Below, piece by piece: positions 1 to 12,330 of a stretch of DNA of 64,000 bases (its first letter is position 1; each line of letters begins with the position of its first letter). The DNA comes from Orientallactaga sibirica (lineage: Eukaryota; Chordata; Mammalia; Rodentia; Dipodidae): NCBI GenBank assembly GCA_036365145.1, contig JAEOAD010000982.1, forward strand, positions 4,986,001-5,050,000, given 5' to 3'. Position numbers and translations under genes: made by a program. Below the pieces are notes generated by a model. The model saw only the letters and a list, made by a program, of their open reading frames with translations, was not told the DNA's origin and ran no database searches.

Positions 1-310
1 ATTTATTGTTATTATGTGTATGATTATGCTATAGTGGCCCATATGTCCACATTTTGCTGATCACAAAATCTCAGAACATGCTGAGATGGAATTGACTGTT
101 TAATTGCTATATTTGTTCTCGATTATATTCAAGGTCTTTCCTGGGAAGGAGGATCTCTAGGGGTGTTGTGTTCACTTTTATGAGGAAGCATTCTTTCAGC
201 AGCCAGGGCTTTCTGTGGAATGGAATGATTCAGTTGCCCCAGAGTACAATGTCATAAAAGCCCAATCACCACAATTCATTTAAGGTAAGGTAGATGTGCA
301 CAGTTCCCAT
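1..310. other. unannotated non-coding stretch
   Basis: AT-rich sequence with no recognisable gene or repeat and no frame with coding character. Confidence 0.4.
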
Positions 311-418
311 TTAGAGTGGAGGTGGTGGGCTGCTGTAGTACATTATGCAGAGCTCAGCTGTGAGCATGAGTATCCCTGTCTCCATATCTAAGTAAGGGCA
401 CCCTGCTAATTGCAATAT

Positions 419-422
<4 letters not shown>

Positions 423-474
<52 letters not shown>
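423..474. repeat. (CT)n microsatellite
   Basis: About 26 uninterrupted CT dinucleotides. It sits at the tail end of the antisense SINE that follows, so it probably grew from that element's tail. The Arg-Glu frame across it on the minus strand is a by-product of the repeat. Confidence 0.95.
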
Positions 475-478
<4 letters not shown>

Positions 479-666
479 AGAGTTTCTCATTAAACCTGGA
501 GTGATTGACCAGTGAGCACCAGCAAGTCTGTTGTCAGTTCCTTCAGCACCAGGGTTATAAGAATTCACAAACCTGTACAGCTTTTTGCATGTTTGCTGGG
601 GATTGAACTCAGGTCCTCATGCTTATGTGTCTAGTGCTTTTACCCACTGAGCTATCTTCCCAGCCC
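424..666 (-). mobile_element. long tRNA-headed SINE, antisense
   Basis: Read on the minus strand it begins with a tRNA-like head (GGGCTGGGGAAGATAGCTCA), followed by the GGTTCAATCCCCAGC-type B box, a B1-like middle and a simple-sequence tail. This is the order seen in the other long SINEs of the window. Confidence 0.7.
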
Positions 667-920
667 AATATCTCTTCTTATTACTACTGAAAGTTTTCAA
701 TAGTTTTATGTGATTCTACCTCAATGTCTCAACCATTATATTTTTCTTATCTGAGGCTGAATACTAGACATTTAAAAACATGATTGCAAATTTTTCATAT
801 AAATCAAAAACTTTCTCTTTGTTTATCCCTAAAATAAAGCTTTGTCCAAAAGCTAATCACTTTCAATTAAGTAGCATTTCTGCTATTCCTGGTGCAGTGA
901 GTATTCTGAGAAGCTAAGAA

Positions 921-1275
921 GGGCTGGGGAGATGGCTTAGTGAGTAAAGTACTTGCTTTGCAAGTGTGAGTACTTGAGTTTGGATCTCCAGAACCCATAT
1001 AAAGCTGGACACTGTAGTAGTACCATCTGCTACCCCATCATGCAAAGGTAATAAGGAGAGCACAGAAAAGAATTATCCAGAAATGTATGGGCCAGATAGT
1101 GTGGTAAATGCATTGATTAATAACTGGCCCTACCTTAAGCAGGGCAGAAGGTGGGGACCAACACCAAAGTGGTTTTCGGACCTATACACACATGCTGTAT
1201 TATGGGTGTGCCTACACTTCCACATGAGCCTGTGCACACACATACATATACCACTTACACACACACAAAGAAGAC
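921..1275 (+). mobile_element. long tRNA-headed SINE
   Basis: Starts GGGCTGGGGAGATGGCTTAG (tRNA-like A box), has a diverged B-box area, and ends in a CA-rich tail near 1,270. It is diverged and probably old. The 87-codon frame inside it is a chance frame. Confidence 0.65.
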
Positions 1276-1367
1276 TTCACAAAAAGGTCCAAATTGCTCT
1301 TTTTTATGTTAGACTAGAGAACAATCATCAGAGAGAAAAGTCCTAAAAAAAAATAAAAAATAAAGAA

Positions 1368-1512
1368 GCCGGGCGTGGTGGTGCACATGCCTTTAATCCC
1401 AGCACTTGGGAAGCAGAGTTAGGAGGAGCACTGTGAATTCAAGGCCACCCTGAGACTACATAATGAATTCCAGGTCAGCCTGGGCTAGAGTAAGACCCTA
1501 CCTTGAAAAAAA
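1368..1512 (+). mobile_element. B1 SINE
   Basis: 7SL-derived B1: GCCGGGCGTGGTGGTG head, CCTTTAATCCCAGCACTTGG, then AGACCCTACCTTG and an A-rich tail. This is the dipodid-type tail seen in most B1 copies here. Confidence 0.92.
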
Positions 1513-2349
1513 ATCACATAAAGAATTATGTAACAATAATTTAGGACATAGAAAATCATTACTTAAAATCTATATTTTGTGGCATTATACCCTGGTATAC
1601 TTGAGGAGATGGGTATATTAACTACCTTATAGCTAAATCACAAACTTGTAGGCAACATAAGCTGCAAATATGATATATTGGATTTTTCTTCTCCTTAATT
1701 ATATTTGCTTTTAGCCTCCTCTAAACATTATTAGTGTGAAGTGTTACACTAGGATAATTATTTCTTATAGGAAGTGCCATTCAAAAATTTAAATACTGTG
1801 TAATATTCACAGAGCTTAACTGTTCCTTCTGCAAACATAATGAAATGGTTATCAGTTAGGCACTTGACATGCCAGTCACTCTTAGAAATCATACATAAAA
1901 CTTCCCTTTGAGAGTTACAAGTGCATTCCAAAAGACTGCCTTCCCACGTACCCACCATCCTAAGAGATGCTTTTTTGAAAGGAGGAATTCCACAGATGGG
2001 CCTTGACCCCAGTTAAAGGTAATGAGATCTGAGTCACGGAGTGATCATTGACCAAGGTCATAATGTGCTTGTCCACATTTCCCTGCTTTCTATCCATTAC
2101 ATGGATTCCCAACTTAGCCTGACACCTAATAACAGGCAGTCAGACTTACTGGTTTTGTGGCATGCACTGCAGATTTGTCTGCAATGGTTCTCCTGAACCC
2201 AGACATGGCACCATCAACTAGAACTTCTTAGGAAGGTGTTTGGTCTACCTGCAATGATAATGATACTATAAATTCAAGCCTGAGCCAAACAAGGTCATGG
2301 GATGGATCAGGCTAGCTAACAGTCCGTAATGAAATACTGGAAAGGAGGT
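1513..2349. other. unannotated non-coding stretch
   Basis: No repeat or gene recognised. The short minus-strand frame near 1,758-1,958 has no recognisable motif. Confidence 0.35.
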
Positions 2350-2758
2350 AGATAAAAGACAACTCCTGTACACTATTGGTGTGAATATATAAAAAACAGG
2401 TTTATCAGAAAACTAGAAAAAAATCACCATATGATCCTACAGCAACTCCTTCTCTAAATATCCATCCAAAAGGATCAAATCAGTTTGTTGAAGAGGCTTC
2501 TGCATTCCCTTGTTCATTGTTAGCACCACAATAGCCAAGTAATGAAAATAACCTAAGCCTCCATCAACACATGAGCAGACAAAGAAAATGTGGGACATAA
2601 CCAAAATGGAATCAACTTACAAGATTCTGTCATTTGCACCACATGGATAGAACTGGTGCATTCTGTAACAGAACATTCTGTTACAGGGGACATTCTGTTA
2701 AATGAGACAAGTCATATTTAGATAGAGAAATACCACTTATTTTCATGTGAATGTGGAA
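2350..2758 (+). mobile_element. old L1 fragment (3' region)
   Basis: Diverged but recognisable L1 3' landmarks occur in order: a CACTATTGGTG-like segment, ATATGATCCTACAGCAA, then ATAGCCAAGTAATG and CATGGATAGAACTGG-like segments. Many stops are present, so it has no coding capacity. Confidence 0.7.
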
Positions 2759-2778
2759 GTTTAAAAGTTGATGTTGGT

Positions 2779-3106
2779 CTGGGGAGATGGTTCAGTCGGT
2801 AAGAGCTCTTGCTGCATAAGCAAGGACCTGAATTCAATCCCCAGCACCCATGTAAAAAGCTGCGCATGGCTACACATGTGTGTAACACCATAACTGAGGG
2901 GGCAGAGACATAAGATTTGCCATGGCTCCTTGGTCAGCCTGCCTAACCTAAAAGCAGTTAGTTTTCCCCAGGTCCAGTGAGAGACTCTGTTGTGGAAAAG
3001 AATGAAGATGAGTGATAGAGGACACCCAGCATCTTCCTTTGGCCTCCACACATGTACGGGCAAGCTGGTGCATCTGCACACATGCATATTCCACAAGTAT
3101 ACCACA

Positions 3107-3148
<42 letters not shown>
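2779..3148 (+). mobile_element. long tRNA-headed SINE with (CA)n tail
   Basis: Head TCTGGGGAGATGGTTCAG, B box GAATTCAATCCCCAGCACCC, B1-like middle (GGTCAGCCTGCC, GAGAGACTCTGT), then GGCCTCCACACATG and a (CA)n tail at 3,112-3,147. The full order of the family is visible. Confidence 0.75.
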
Positions 3149-3150
<2 letters not shown>

Positions 3151-3178
3151 AATATCAAAGAAGGAAAAATAGAAAAGT

Positions 3179-3330
3179 GGGGCTGGAAGGATGGCTTAGC
3201 AGTTAAGGCGTTTTCCTGCAAAGCCAAAGGACCCAGGTTCGATTCCCCAGGACCCACGTTAGCCAGATGCACAAGGTGGCACATGCGTCTGGAGTTTGTT
3301 TGCAGTGGCTGGAGGCCCTGGTGCACCCAT

Positions 3331-3362
<32 letters not shown>

Positions 3363-3398
3363 TCTATCAAATAAATAAAAATAAAATATTAAAAAAAT
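3179..3398 (+). mobile_element. Dip-like SINE (B2 superfamily)
   Basis: tRNA-like head GGGGCTGGAAGGATGGCTTAG, B box GGTTCGATTCCCCAGGACCC, then CACAAGGTGGCACATGCGTC, a (CT)n block and an AAATAAATAAAA tail. The flanking direct repeat GAAAAGT (3,172-3,178 and 3,400-3,406) supports retroposition. Confidence 0.85.
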
Positions 3399-3409
3399 CG
3401 AAAAGTAGT

Positions 3410-4318
3410 TAGTAGCACCCAGGAAGCATGGGGGTTGAAGGAGCAATTGGATAGGAAGAATAACTTCTAACATTCTATACCAATGCAGGGTAATTAATAT
3501 TTGAAATCACCTATTATAGGACTTGCATGGTCCAACACAAAGAAAATGATATGTGTCTTCAGAGATGGACATAGTGATCATCCTGACATGATCATTAAAC
3601 ATTGTACACCCATGTGGAAATGCCACACTGTACTCATAAATACATTCTGCTGTGTATCAATTTAAAAAATGCACTTTAAAAGGAAAAAAAATGAGTGACA
3701 AATTCTTACTGGTAGAACACTTTTTCCTGAAAATATTTCATTTTCAAAATAATTTGATATCTTGATTTAATTGATACCAAACAGCTGGCAAAGTGATTTT
3801 TATTTTAAATGACCTCAGGCAATGTGGCAAAGAGTGACTATTAACTGAGGAATAAAACCACAGTTATTTAGTTAGTTATAAATTTCAGTACATGTTTCTG
3901 TTTGCTGTAGTGGAGAAGTGTAAATGTACTTGTGAAGGGAATTAGAATTGTGGTACCTACTGAATGATGCTTATAGGAAAAAAAGCAAAGGACCTTGTCC
4001 CTTGCACTCTTTGGATTGCACTGGCCTGTCAGATATTTTACTCTGTTTAATTCTTTACTTGCTTGATTGGTTGTTTGAGACAGTGGAATCTTTCCTTAAG
4101 GAAAAGCAACTTTCACAAACTATGCTATATTTATATTATCTGGAATCAAGAAGGCAGATTGTCAGTTATGTGTTATATGGAATTCTGGAAATTATGCTGT
4201 TAACGTGGAAAAAGAGATGAAGGGATAGAAAGATCAATAAGTTGATTGATAGAAACATAGATATTAACTAGCTAAATGTATAGATAAATGATAGGTACAT
4301 AGATTGATAATATATGCA
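3410..4318. other. unannotated non-coding stretch
   Basis: Contains a 90-codon plus-strand frame at 3,948-4,220 with no recognised domain. The composition matches the surrounding non-coding DNA, so I do not call a gene. Confidence 0.35.
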
Positions 4319-4338
4319 TAAGTAGAAATACACATGTA

Positions 4339-4376
4339 TAGATGGATGAGAGATAGATGATAGATAGAAGATAGAT

Positions 4377-4420
<44 letters not shown>
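4339..4420. repeat. (GATA)n microsatellite
   Basis: Imperfect GATA/GATG repeats become about 11 perfect GATA units immediately next to the antisense LTR that begins at 4,429. Confidence 0.95.
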
Positions 4421-4428
4421 TAAATGAT

Positions 4429-4798
4429 TGTAGCAGAGAGCTTCAGGTTCTCTGAGATGAACTTCCAGACCAGGCACAGTTATGGAGGAAGGGATTTATT
4501 GAAGCTTATAGATCCTGGTGAAGTTCTATAATGGCAGAAGAAACTAGCGTGCTTTCACAGGTCCAAGCAGTGAAAGAGAAGCCACAAGCCAAAAGCCACA
4601 CAGCACACTTCAGGAACTCCAGGAGGAACTAAGCATTCTACATGTCTTTAGATTGGAATTGTAAACACACTACCACACCTTAGGGCTGGATCCTAAGATC
4701 CACCCAGTGACACTTCCTCCATCCAGGTGGCTGCAGATGCAAACTACAAACTAATAAAATATTGAATATATTGGGGGTCATCTATTCAAACTACCATA
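4429..4798 (-). mobile_element. MaLR-type LTR (3' LTR, antisense)
   Basis: It is clearly related to the LTRs of the 11.9-16.0 kb composite. Shared segments include AGATGAACTTCCAGACCAGG, the reversed AATAAA region near GGGATTTATTGAAGC, and a terminus ending CTACCATA. It is more diverged than the composite's LTRs, so older or a different subfamily. Confidence 0.8.
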
Positions 4799-5370
4799 TT
4801 CTGCCCCTAGCCCCCAATAGATTTAAAACCATCATACATTGTAAATTGTATTCAGCCCAATTTCAAAGATCCCCACAATCTTGACCAACTTAATATTGTT
4901 CCAAAGTCCCAAGTCTTCTCTAAGATTTAAGATTTTCTCTTAACTGTGAGTCCTTTAAAATTTAACAAGTTAAATACTTTCATCATATAAAGGTACAGAG
5001 TAAGTAAACATTTTCAACAGGTATAAGGCAAGGAGAGACTAGAACAATGCAAACGCAACAACCATCAAATTTCTGCAGTTCATGCCCAATATAACCAGAG
5101 ACTGACAGTCTCTAGATTTTCCAATTCCACCCCTCCAGCTGGGCAGAGTAGCTAGGGAAAACTTCCATCCCAGGCCAACAGTGCGCTCCATGGTAGTCCT
5201 TGCATAGACCTGGTATATCCAAAACGTCTTCAGGTTTCCATGCAAACCATAGTCCATCTTCCAAAGGCTCTTCAGCCTATCAGGGCATCACGCCCTGACT
5301 CATGCCACATCTCAGTAGTGGGTTCTGGAACCGTGTGCATTTTATGACCACTCCACACATTCTTCCTCAA
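4799..5370 (-). mobile_element. MaLR-type internal region, antisense, truncated
   Basis: Continues from the LTR with a reversed polypurine tract (TTCTGCCCCTAGCCCCCAAT). It is colinear with the internal region of the composite at 14.3-14.9 kb up to about 5,370, where similarity stops. The 5' half and the second LTR are absent. The polypurine tract is present once here but duplicated in the composite. Confidence 0.75.
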
Positions 5371-5429
5371 GTCTGCTTCCCACATTATGAAGACAAGCAT
5401 GCAATACTTGTTTTTTTCCTTTTATTCAT

Positions 5430-5870
5430 AGCCTCATTTCACTAGCATATTGCTTTCCACTTTTATTTTAAGAAAAGTGACATATGTGTATTGCTCTTTA
5501 TAGCTGAATAATACTCCATTTTATAGATTACTACATTTTTTTTTAACCTACTCATTTGTTGTTGGGCACCTAGGCCAACTGGATATCTTGGTTAGTATAA
5601 ATAATGGTAGTTCCTTTTCTTTTTATTTTTTTATTTTTTTTGAAAAACTTCCATACTGATAATTTTCATAGTGCCTATACTAGTTTATACTCTCACCAAC
5701 AATGTGTAAGGATTCTTTTTTTCAGACTCCTAATAGCATTTGTTGTTGATTTCATTGATGATAGCCATTATGACTGGGGTGAGATGTAATCTCAATAGAG
5801 TTTTGACTTGTGCTTCCTCATTGACTAAAATGTGTAAAATTTTTCCATATAATTATTTGGTCATTTTAAA
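5430..5870 (-). mobile_element. old L1 3' region, antisense
   Basis: GCTGAATAATACTCCATTTT, GGGCACCTAGGCCAACTGGA, ACTCTCACCAACAATGTGTA and GGGGTGAGATGTAATCTCA are diverged forms of the well-known antisense L1 3' segments. No coding capacity. Confidence 0.75.
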
Positions 5871-5899
5871 CAAGAGTTTTTTTGCATAGATTATCTACA

Positions 5900-6366
5900 A
5901 AATAGGTGTATGAACTGATGTGTCTCATCTTCACAATGCTTCCAAGGAACCTTGGCTCCTGGTCTTCACACTTTTGTGAAGTTCTACTTCATGGTGTACA
6001 GTGATTTGTTCCACATCTACAAAACTGTGTCAGTAGGTCTCCTGTCTCCAGTTTCTTTATCAATCTCTTTCCTGACAATAGGAACAATCAGATGTTTGCA
6101 GGTAAATTGTCAAAGTTCTTATTTTGTCTTGTAGAAATTGGAGGTCCAGTCTAGACAAAGTAAGGCAAGAGAAGCCATTTTTTATGAGAAATACTATATT
6201 GGTTGGAGAAGCTTGTCTTTGGGTAGACTCAGCACATGCAGTTTCAATACTTCAAATTTTCAATGCACCTGTAACTTTTTCCTTCTATTTTATCATCATT
6301 ATTAAATGCTGGCTTTCAAAATACATATTCCATTGTGTAGCTTTTTGTTAGTCTTGGAAAGATGTA
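5900..6366. other. unannotated non-coding stretch
   Basis: No recognised element. It may include more of the diverged L1, but I cannot support that. Confidence 0.3.
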
Positions 6367-6374
6367 AAATAACT

Positions 6375-6592
6375 GTTTATTTATTTGTTATTTAAGACAG
6401 AGAGAAAGAGGTGGGAGCCAAGAGGGAGAGAGAGAGAGAAACTGGGCATGCCAGGGTCTTCAGTCACTGCAAATGGACTCCAGATGCATGCACCACTCTG
6501 TGCATCTGGCTTACGTGGGTCTTAGGATATCGAACCTGGGTACTTTCACTTTGCAGGCAACTGCCCTAACTGTTAAGCCATATCTCCAGTCC
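6375..6592 (-). mobile_element. Dip-like SINE, antisense
   Basis: Reverse of the Dip consensus: TTATTTATTT tail, GAGA block, CAGATGCATGCACCACTCTG and a terminus TGTTAAGCCATATCTCCAG. Flanked by AAATAAC direct repeats (6,367-6,373 and 6,593-6,599). Confidence 0.85.
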
Positions 6593-6636
6593 AAATAACA
6601 CTTCTAAATGGGGTCTCATAAAGAGAAATGGTTAAT

Positions 6637-6907
6637 GGGGCTGAGGAAATGGCTCAGTAGTCAAAGTGCTGGCTGTCTAGCAACCCATGCAAATGCCAGC
6701 TGGGTGTGGGGGCCTGCCTGTAATCCCAGAGCTCATAAAGCAGGGAGAGGGATCCCCAGGGCAAGCTGGATAGCTAGACTAGCCAAGTCAGTGAGCTCTG
6801 GGCTCAATGAGATACACTCTAAATAAATCAAGGAATGCACTTGATGGCAACCACCACTGGCATCCCCATTTGTGCATGCACATGCACATGTACATGCAGA
6901 TGCACAC

Positions 6908-6960
<53 letters not shown>
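6637..6960 (+). mobile_element. long tRNA-headed SINE with (CA)n(GA)n tail
   Basis: Head GGGGCTGAGGAAATGGCTCA, B1-like core (GTGTGGGGGCCTGCCTGTAA), CCAAGTCAGTGAGCTC segment, then a CA and GA microsatellite tail at about 6,905-6,960. The B-box region appears deleted. Confidence 0.7.
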
Positions 6961-6961
<1 letters not shown>

Positions 6962-9900
6962 TCAAGAGAAAAATATTTAGTTTTGGCCTATAAAATTTTG
7001 CCAAATAGATCAGTTGCCCGGTTTCAAACACTCTTACAAAAAAAAATGGTTTGTTTATCAGACCTTGTATACACAGCACAAAAATTTTAATGTGTACCTA
7101 TCTCACAAGCATTGTATTTTTGCTAGCCAGTTGAGCATTTTCATATTTGTGGATGACAGAAAGAAGAAGTAGCATTTTTACTGAAATGACTATTTTGTAG
7201 TGATGAATACAGCTATTGTCTTTTCACTTCAAACACATGACATGCGTCTCTTGTACCTTTGAAGTCAAAACTAATCTTTGGGACCATTGACTGCATAGTC
7301 ACTGAGAAAATTCCCATGGTCACATGGACACAACTCTGATATTTGAAGTCCTGGTTCATACCAGATGTAGTTTTCTGGGAAATGTGCTTGCATCAGCCAC
7401 TTGAAGGAAGATCTGTGAACACCTGCATTTCTTTAACTTCACATCTAATGTTCCCTCTGTTTTCTGGACTTGCTCTTAGCTCTTTGGCAAGGGTGTACCA
7501 TTATTTTTTTTTTTTACTTCCACCCTAGATAGGGCATTTTGTGATGAAGCACATTAATGAAGCCTGTGTTTTTCATTTTTATTGGGTGAAATTGCATTCA
7601 TCCAACTTGCTCATCATAAAAGAAACATTAAAGGAAATCTCATTAAAGAAAATAAAAGGTTATGTACATTTTAGAAGAGAAGGCATAATTAAACACAGAA
7701 CTATATATCAGTATTGGAAAGATACTAAATTTCAAGTGCCTGCCTTATTTGCTTATTAGGTGAATAACTGAAATTCTTATCTACTCAGTGTTATTGCCTG
7801 TTAGGATAGGAGAAAACTTTCTGATTCCACATGCTACCAAATTTTCAACACTAATAATATCATTCCCAGCAGGTGAAAGGTACTCAAACTTGTATCTTCA
7901 CATTATTTTAATCAAATGAATAGCTTATATTTCACCAATATAAAATGCACAATGTACTTCATCTAATATGTGATGACATTCATTTTACATAGAAGGCATG
8001 TTGCAGGTTTTAAAATCTTCCCTGCTGAAAAGGATTGCCACCAAGGCAACAAAGATGGAAACAAATTATGAATATCTTCAGATGACATCATCCAACATTG
8101 CCAATTTATGACCAAATAAATACAAAGTTTAAAATGCCACTATTCTTAACATCTGTTGAATTAAAGCAGAGGAATTAGACCTGAAAACACTGCAAGTGTC
8201 TGGCACAGTGGGTGTAGAAATTCTTTTCAATGACTATGTCCCATATGGCATAGTGGAGAAATAGTTTGGGGCCTTTTGTTTCCTTTTTAGTTTTCATCTT
8301 CATTCATGCCAATGCACATTGAAAGATGTATTCTCACCCATGGTCGGTCTTTTGTTCCATCATTGTAAATATTTTTCAGCTGCATCATTGACATCTGGCT
8401 AATAGAGTGCAAGGAACTTCAGTGTGTTTGTTGATTTAGAGAGAAACAAAATATGGTATCTGCTTCAACCATTGAAATTCATATGAGTCTAGATAAAAGT
8501 GTTTTGGAACTTATTTAAGAGCCTTATGATGGTCTCAGGGGTCACCCCAATTTGTTAGGATATTTTAATCATGCATATACTAATACTATATATGCATTTT
8601 AATCAAAACATCTTGCAGAATAGTCACAATTCATTTTTTACATTGGTTAGTGACTTCCAACAGGCAGAATAATACCTTGATCTATGTTCTATACTATACA
8701 GTCCAACTCATTCCATTTTTCCATATTCTTTTTTATACCAATGATATATTTCTTCCCTGACATAAAATTTTACGTATTTTAGATTAATTTTTGTGTTTTA
8801 TATTATTAAACTATACAACATGATGTTGTAGGATATGTATGGGTTGAAAAAGTACTGCAAATTAATATACCCATCATATGATATAGTTTTTTTTGTTTTT
8901 GTAACAAAATAAACTCTAGCATAAATCACAGGTATAAATGAACGACATGAGGATTTTAGGTAAAAAATAGATCTGTAGACTTGATTCCTACATATCTTCA
9001 ACTTTATACTCCTGGTCAATGTCTAATTCCAATTTAAACAGCATATATTTTTGTCAGTTGATTGTTTCATATTCAATTTTATTTGTCGATGTTTTTCATA
9101 ACTAAATGTTGTCAAGAAGTTTGAAGGAACTTTACAGTTCTGTTAACTTTAAGTTACCAGCAAATTAGTCTTAGAGAGTGAGGGAGACAAAAGACAATGT
9201 ATGATTGATGAGCATATTATAGACAGACAGAGAAACAGATGATAGAAGTGTCTGTCTACACAACAAAATGGGTGATAGCCTTATGATCGAGAAAAAAGAT
9301 CCTGATAAAAGAAGAATGGATGGATATATAGGTAGATAGATAATGGATGGATGGCTACATCAACAAACACACTGAGAACTTTTCAAGTCACTATTTGTGG
9401 TGTGTACATAGATCTTAAAGTGTATTTCAATACAACCAATTTTTAAGAAACAAGTTTTCCTTCTGTGGTCAGTGAAATGGCAAGTTCAAAACAGTAAGCA
9501 AATATCACTGAATGAAAAACATGTTTCTTTAAACTATTCACCTAAAGAAAGAGTGATTCTTGTTTAAGTAAAAAAAAAAAAAGTGAAATATTTTCAAGGT
9601 TTTCAATCCCTGATTCTTTCATGTCAGTATTTTTATACTATCAGTCAAAACAAATAAGACAAAAAGTTACATTTAAAGGAGACAGAATGATAAAACAGCA
9701 TTCTTATAACTTTCCCAAATGCCCTGACATTAAAACATTGTGTAGTTAAAACAAGTAATTCTAAACATAATGTTTTCTCCTTCGGATCTGATACTTCAAA
9801 TCTGTTACTATCTGCCTTCCTCATCAGTGTACGTTTATGGTCCTTCCCCTCACATGCTGTAGAAGCTGGACCCTACTTGTAAGCTTTAACCTTGAAATAG

Positions 9901-10069
9901 CTCCCATGACAGTGTTGATTAAAATGTATATTTTAAGGTGAAAAATATTGGTCATTTTCTTGAAATTAGTAAAACATGCAAGATATTTATAATTCTCCTT
10001 TGGGAAAAGGATGTCATATTTGATTAAGTATTTGAAAATATGTGTACATTTGTTCCTTTACTTTTTCTT
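6961..10069. other. 3.1-kb AT-rich unannotated stretch
   Basis: The longest stretch where I identify almost nothing. About 8,790-8,900 resembles an old L1 3'-UTR (CTATACAACATGATGTTGTA, TTAATATACCCATCATATGA). A short GATA/GGAT-rich patch lies at 9,310-9,350. No frame looks coding. Confidence 0.4.
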
Positions 10070-10235
10070 TTTTGTGAGACGAGTATTGCTATATAGCTTG
10101 GACTGGCTTTGAACTCATTATGTAGCCCTAACTAGCTTACTTGTGGTGTATACTAGAGTGGCTTTATACTTGTGATTCTCCTGCCTCTGCCTCCAAAGTG
10201 TTGGATTACAAACATACACCACCATACACTAATTC
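10070..10235 (-). mobile_element. old B1-related SINE, antisense
   Basis: TGGCTTTGAACTCATTATGT, TTCTCCTGCCTCTGCCTCCA and AAGTGTTGGATTACA are diverged antisense B1 landmarks. Confidence 0.65.
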
Positions 10236-10522
10236 TACGTTTGTTCCTGCAGGAATTGCTTTTAAATGTAGATACCTTGATTACAAGACTATGTCAGTTA
10301 GTAAATAAAATTTGCAGACCACAGTGGGTATGTCACAATCATTCAAGTAGCATTTTTGGCCCCAAAGTAGCAAAGACAATATAGAATTTTAGGGAGCTGG
10401 CTGTGATTTACTAATTCTTTATTTGCAAAGGCAGAAATGTGCTGACCATAGACAGCAACTGACCATTATAGGATCTAAATTGCATATATTTACATTTCAT
10501 TGTCCTCTCCAGTAGGGTTGAG

Positions 10523-10525
<3 letters not shown>

Positions 10526-10570
<45 letters not shown>

Positions 10571-10884
10571 CAGAGAGAGAGAGAGAGATGTCCATGAATG
10601 TATATATGTGTTCTAATGTGTGTGGGCATATCTGTGTGTATAGGTGGGCATGTGTATGTGTGCATGTACCTGTGAAACCTGAAGTCAAAATCAAATGTCT
10701 TCCTCAATTGCTCTCCACCATTGAACCTAGCCCTCACAGATTCAGCTAGACTAGCTAGCCAGTGAGACTCATAGATTCCATGTCTCCTCCTCTCCAGCTC
10801 CTGGCATTTATATAGGTTATGGTGATCTGAACTCAGGTTCTCATGCTTGTATGGCAAGAACTTTACCTACAGAGCCATCTCCCA
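10526..10884 (-). mobile_element. long tRNA-headed SINE, antisense, (GT)n tail
   Basis: (GT)n at about 10,526-10,569 followed by GAGA. It then runs backwards through the B1-like middle (CTAGCTAGCCAGTGAGACTC) to the tRNA head (GAACTCAGGTTCTCATGCTT, AGAGCCATCTCCC). Confidence 0.75.
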
Positions 10885-10914
10885 AGGTACGTAGTCATTG
10901 GCCACTTTCCCCCA

Positions 10915-11470
10915 GTAGCTTATGTAGCACTTTCCAGCACTAGGCAGACTAACTACCTGGGGTCTGGCTCTCTTCTGGATCCCAGTCACTTCTCAACTGT
11001 GTTCCACATCTGCAGTGTATGGTGTCTTCAGCAGTGGGGTCAGCTGGAGTTGCTGACATACCTGATAGGCAACTCAAGGACTGGAAAATAGGGATGGAAG
11101 GGCTTAGGGGAGGGGAAGGGTGTGTGGGGAGGAAAAAAGTGAACCTAGAATGAACTGGTAGGCCATAGAAACCTTTATCCTTGAAGATAGACTAAAAGGT
11201 TGAAGTCTCAACAAGACCATGGGGAAAGCACCTGAAAATAAGGGCCGTGGAGAGGGTGGGATGAAGCCTAACCTTATTTTTTTTCTTTTCTTTCTTGGCT
11301 CTGGCCTGTAACTGTGAGTACCAGAATGTGGTTACCACCCACAATGAGCTGTTGATGAGAGAGACCTACAAGGTCCTCAAAACAAGACAGGCTTCTGTCA
11401 AAGCATTTGTTTACTCACTTGAAGTAAATGGTAAAACCCCACAATTATAAGTTATTTTAACACTTTAATT
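10915..11470 (+). mobile_element. L1-like 3' UTR fragment
   Basis: Contains a G-rich polypurine tract (GGGGAGGGGAAGGG at about 11,107) typical of rodent L1 3' UTRs. A segment with GAGCTGTTGATGAGAGAGAC and CAAGACAGGCTTCTGTCAAA recurs near 22,370-22,430, showing it is repetitive. The family name is an inference. Confidence 0.45.
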
Positions 11471-11597
11471 TACTAATTTCTTGTAATACAATGCTAAAAT
11501 ATTGCTCCTTTTCTTTTATAAATATCTCTGAGAATCTGGCACATATTTCATGAATATCTGTTACTGGGTCAATTCATCTCTCAAAAATTCATGGTGA

Positions 11598-11752
11598 GCT
11601 GAGCATGGTGGTGCACACCTTTATTCCCAGCACTCGGGAGCCAGAGGTAGGAGGATCAGCATGAGTTCGAGGCCACCCTGAGACTACAGAGTGAATTCCA
11701 GGTCAGCCTGAGCTAGAGTGAGACCCTATCTCAAAAAAACAAAAGAAAAAAA
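11598..11752 (+). mobile_element. B1 SINE
   Basis: GAGCATGGTGGTGCACACCT head, intact B1 body, tail GACCCTATCTC followed by A-rich sequence. Flanks share an AAAATTCATG/AAAATTCGTG direct repeat. Confidence 0.9.
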
Positions 11753-11789
11753 TTCGTGCTGAAAGAAAATTAATAAATTTAAATATTAA

Positions 11790-11945
11790 GTACCAACACC
11801 TCAGAGCATACCTTTATCAAAGACAGAGCCATTACAGATGTGATTAAGGTTTAATGAAATCGTTAGGTTGGCCTTTATCCAGCAGGACTCAGGTCCTTAG
11901 AAGAAGGGGAGATGAGGATGCAGACATACCTAGTGGATGACCCTG
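11790..11945 (+). mobile_element. old MLT1-like LTR, left part
   Basis: CAACACCTCAGAGCATACCT, CAGATGTGATTAAGGTTTAA and GTTAGGTTGGCCTTTATCCA match the general plan of an ancient mammalian MaLR (MLT1-like) LTR. It stops at 11,945 where the younger composite begins and resumes at 15,952, so it is the insertion target. Confidence 0.6.
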
Positions 11946-12330
11946 TGTACAGAGCAGACAGCTTCAGGTTCGCTGAGATGAACTTCCAGACCAGGCACAG
12001 TTATGGAGGAAGGGATATTATTTATTGAAGCTTACAGATCCAGGGGAAGTTCCATAAAGGCAGGAGAAGCAGCTTGCTTTCACAGGGCCAAGCAGAGAGA
12101 GAGAGAAACCAACCAGGCACACAGCACACTGAGCAAAACTATAGCCAAAAGCCCAGCACACTTCAGGAACTCCTGCTAGGCACACTTTGCATATCTTTAC
12201 AATGGAATCTCAAATCCACCACCACACCTTAATGCCCACTGACATTGCCTCTAGCAAGGTGGCTGAGGATGCAAACTATAAACTAATAAAACACTGAATA
12301 TATTGGGGGCCATATATTCAAACTACCGCA
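11946..12330 (-). mobile_element. outer LTR 1 (antisense)
   Basis: Reversed LTR from TGTACAGAGCAGACAGC to CTACCGCA. It shares diagnostic segments with the LTR at 15,574-15,951 (GGGCCAAGCAGAGAGAG, CCACTGACATTGCCTCTAGC) and differs from the inner pair there. The terminal C is mutated (GCA instead of ACA). Confidence 0.85.

Noticed and set aside
2958..3473. 171-codon minus-strand frame
   Set aside because: Runs antisense through two SINEs and a CA microsatellite; no domain.
4339..4420. Tandem array as a CRISPR-like structure
   Set aside because: Simple GATA microsatellite with no spacers, in vertebrate-type DNA.
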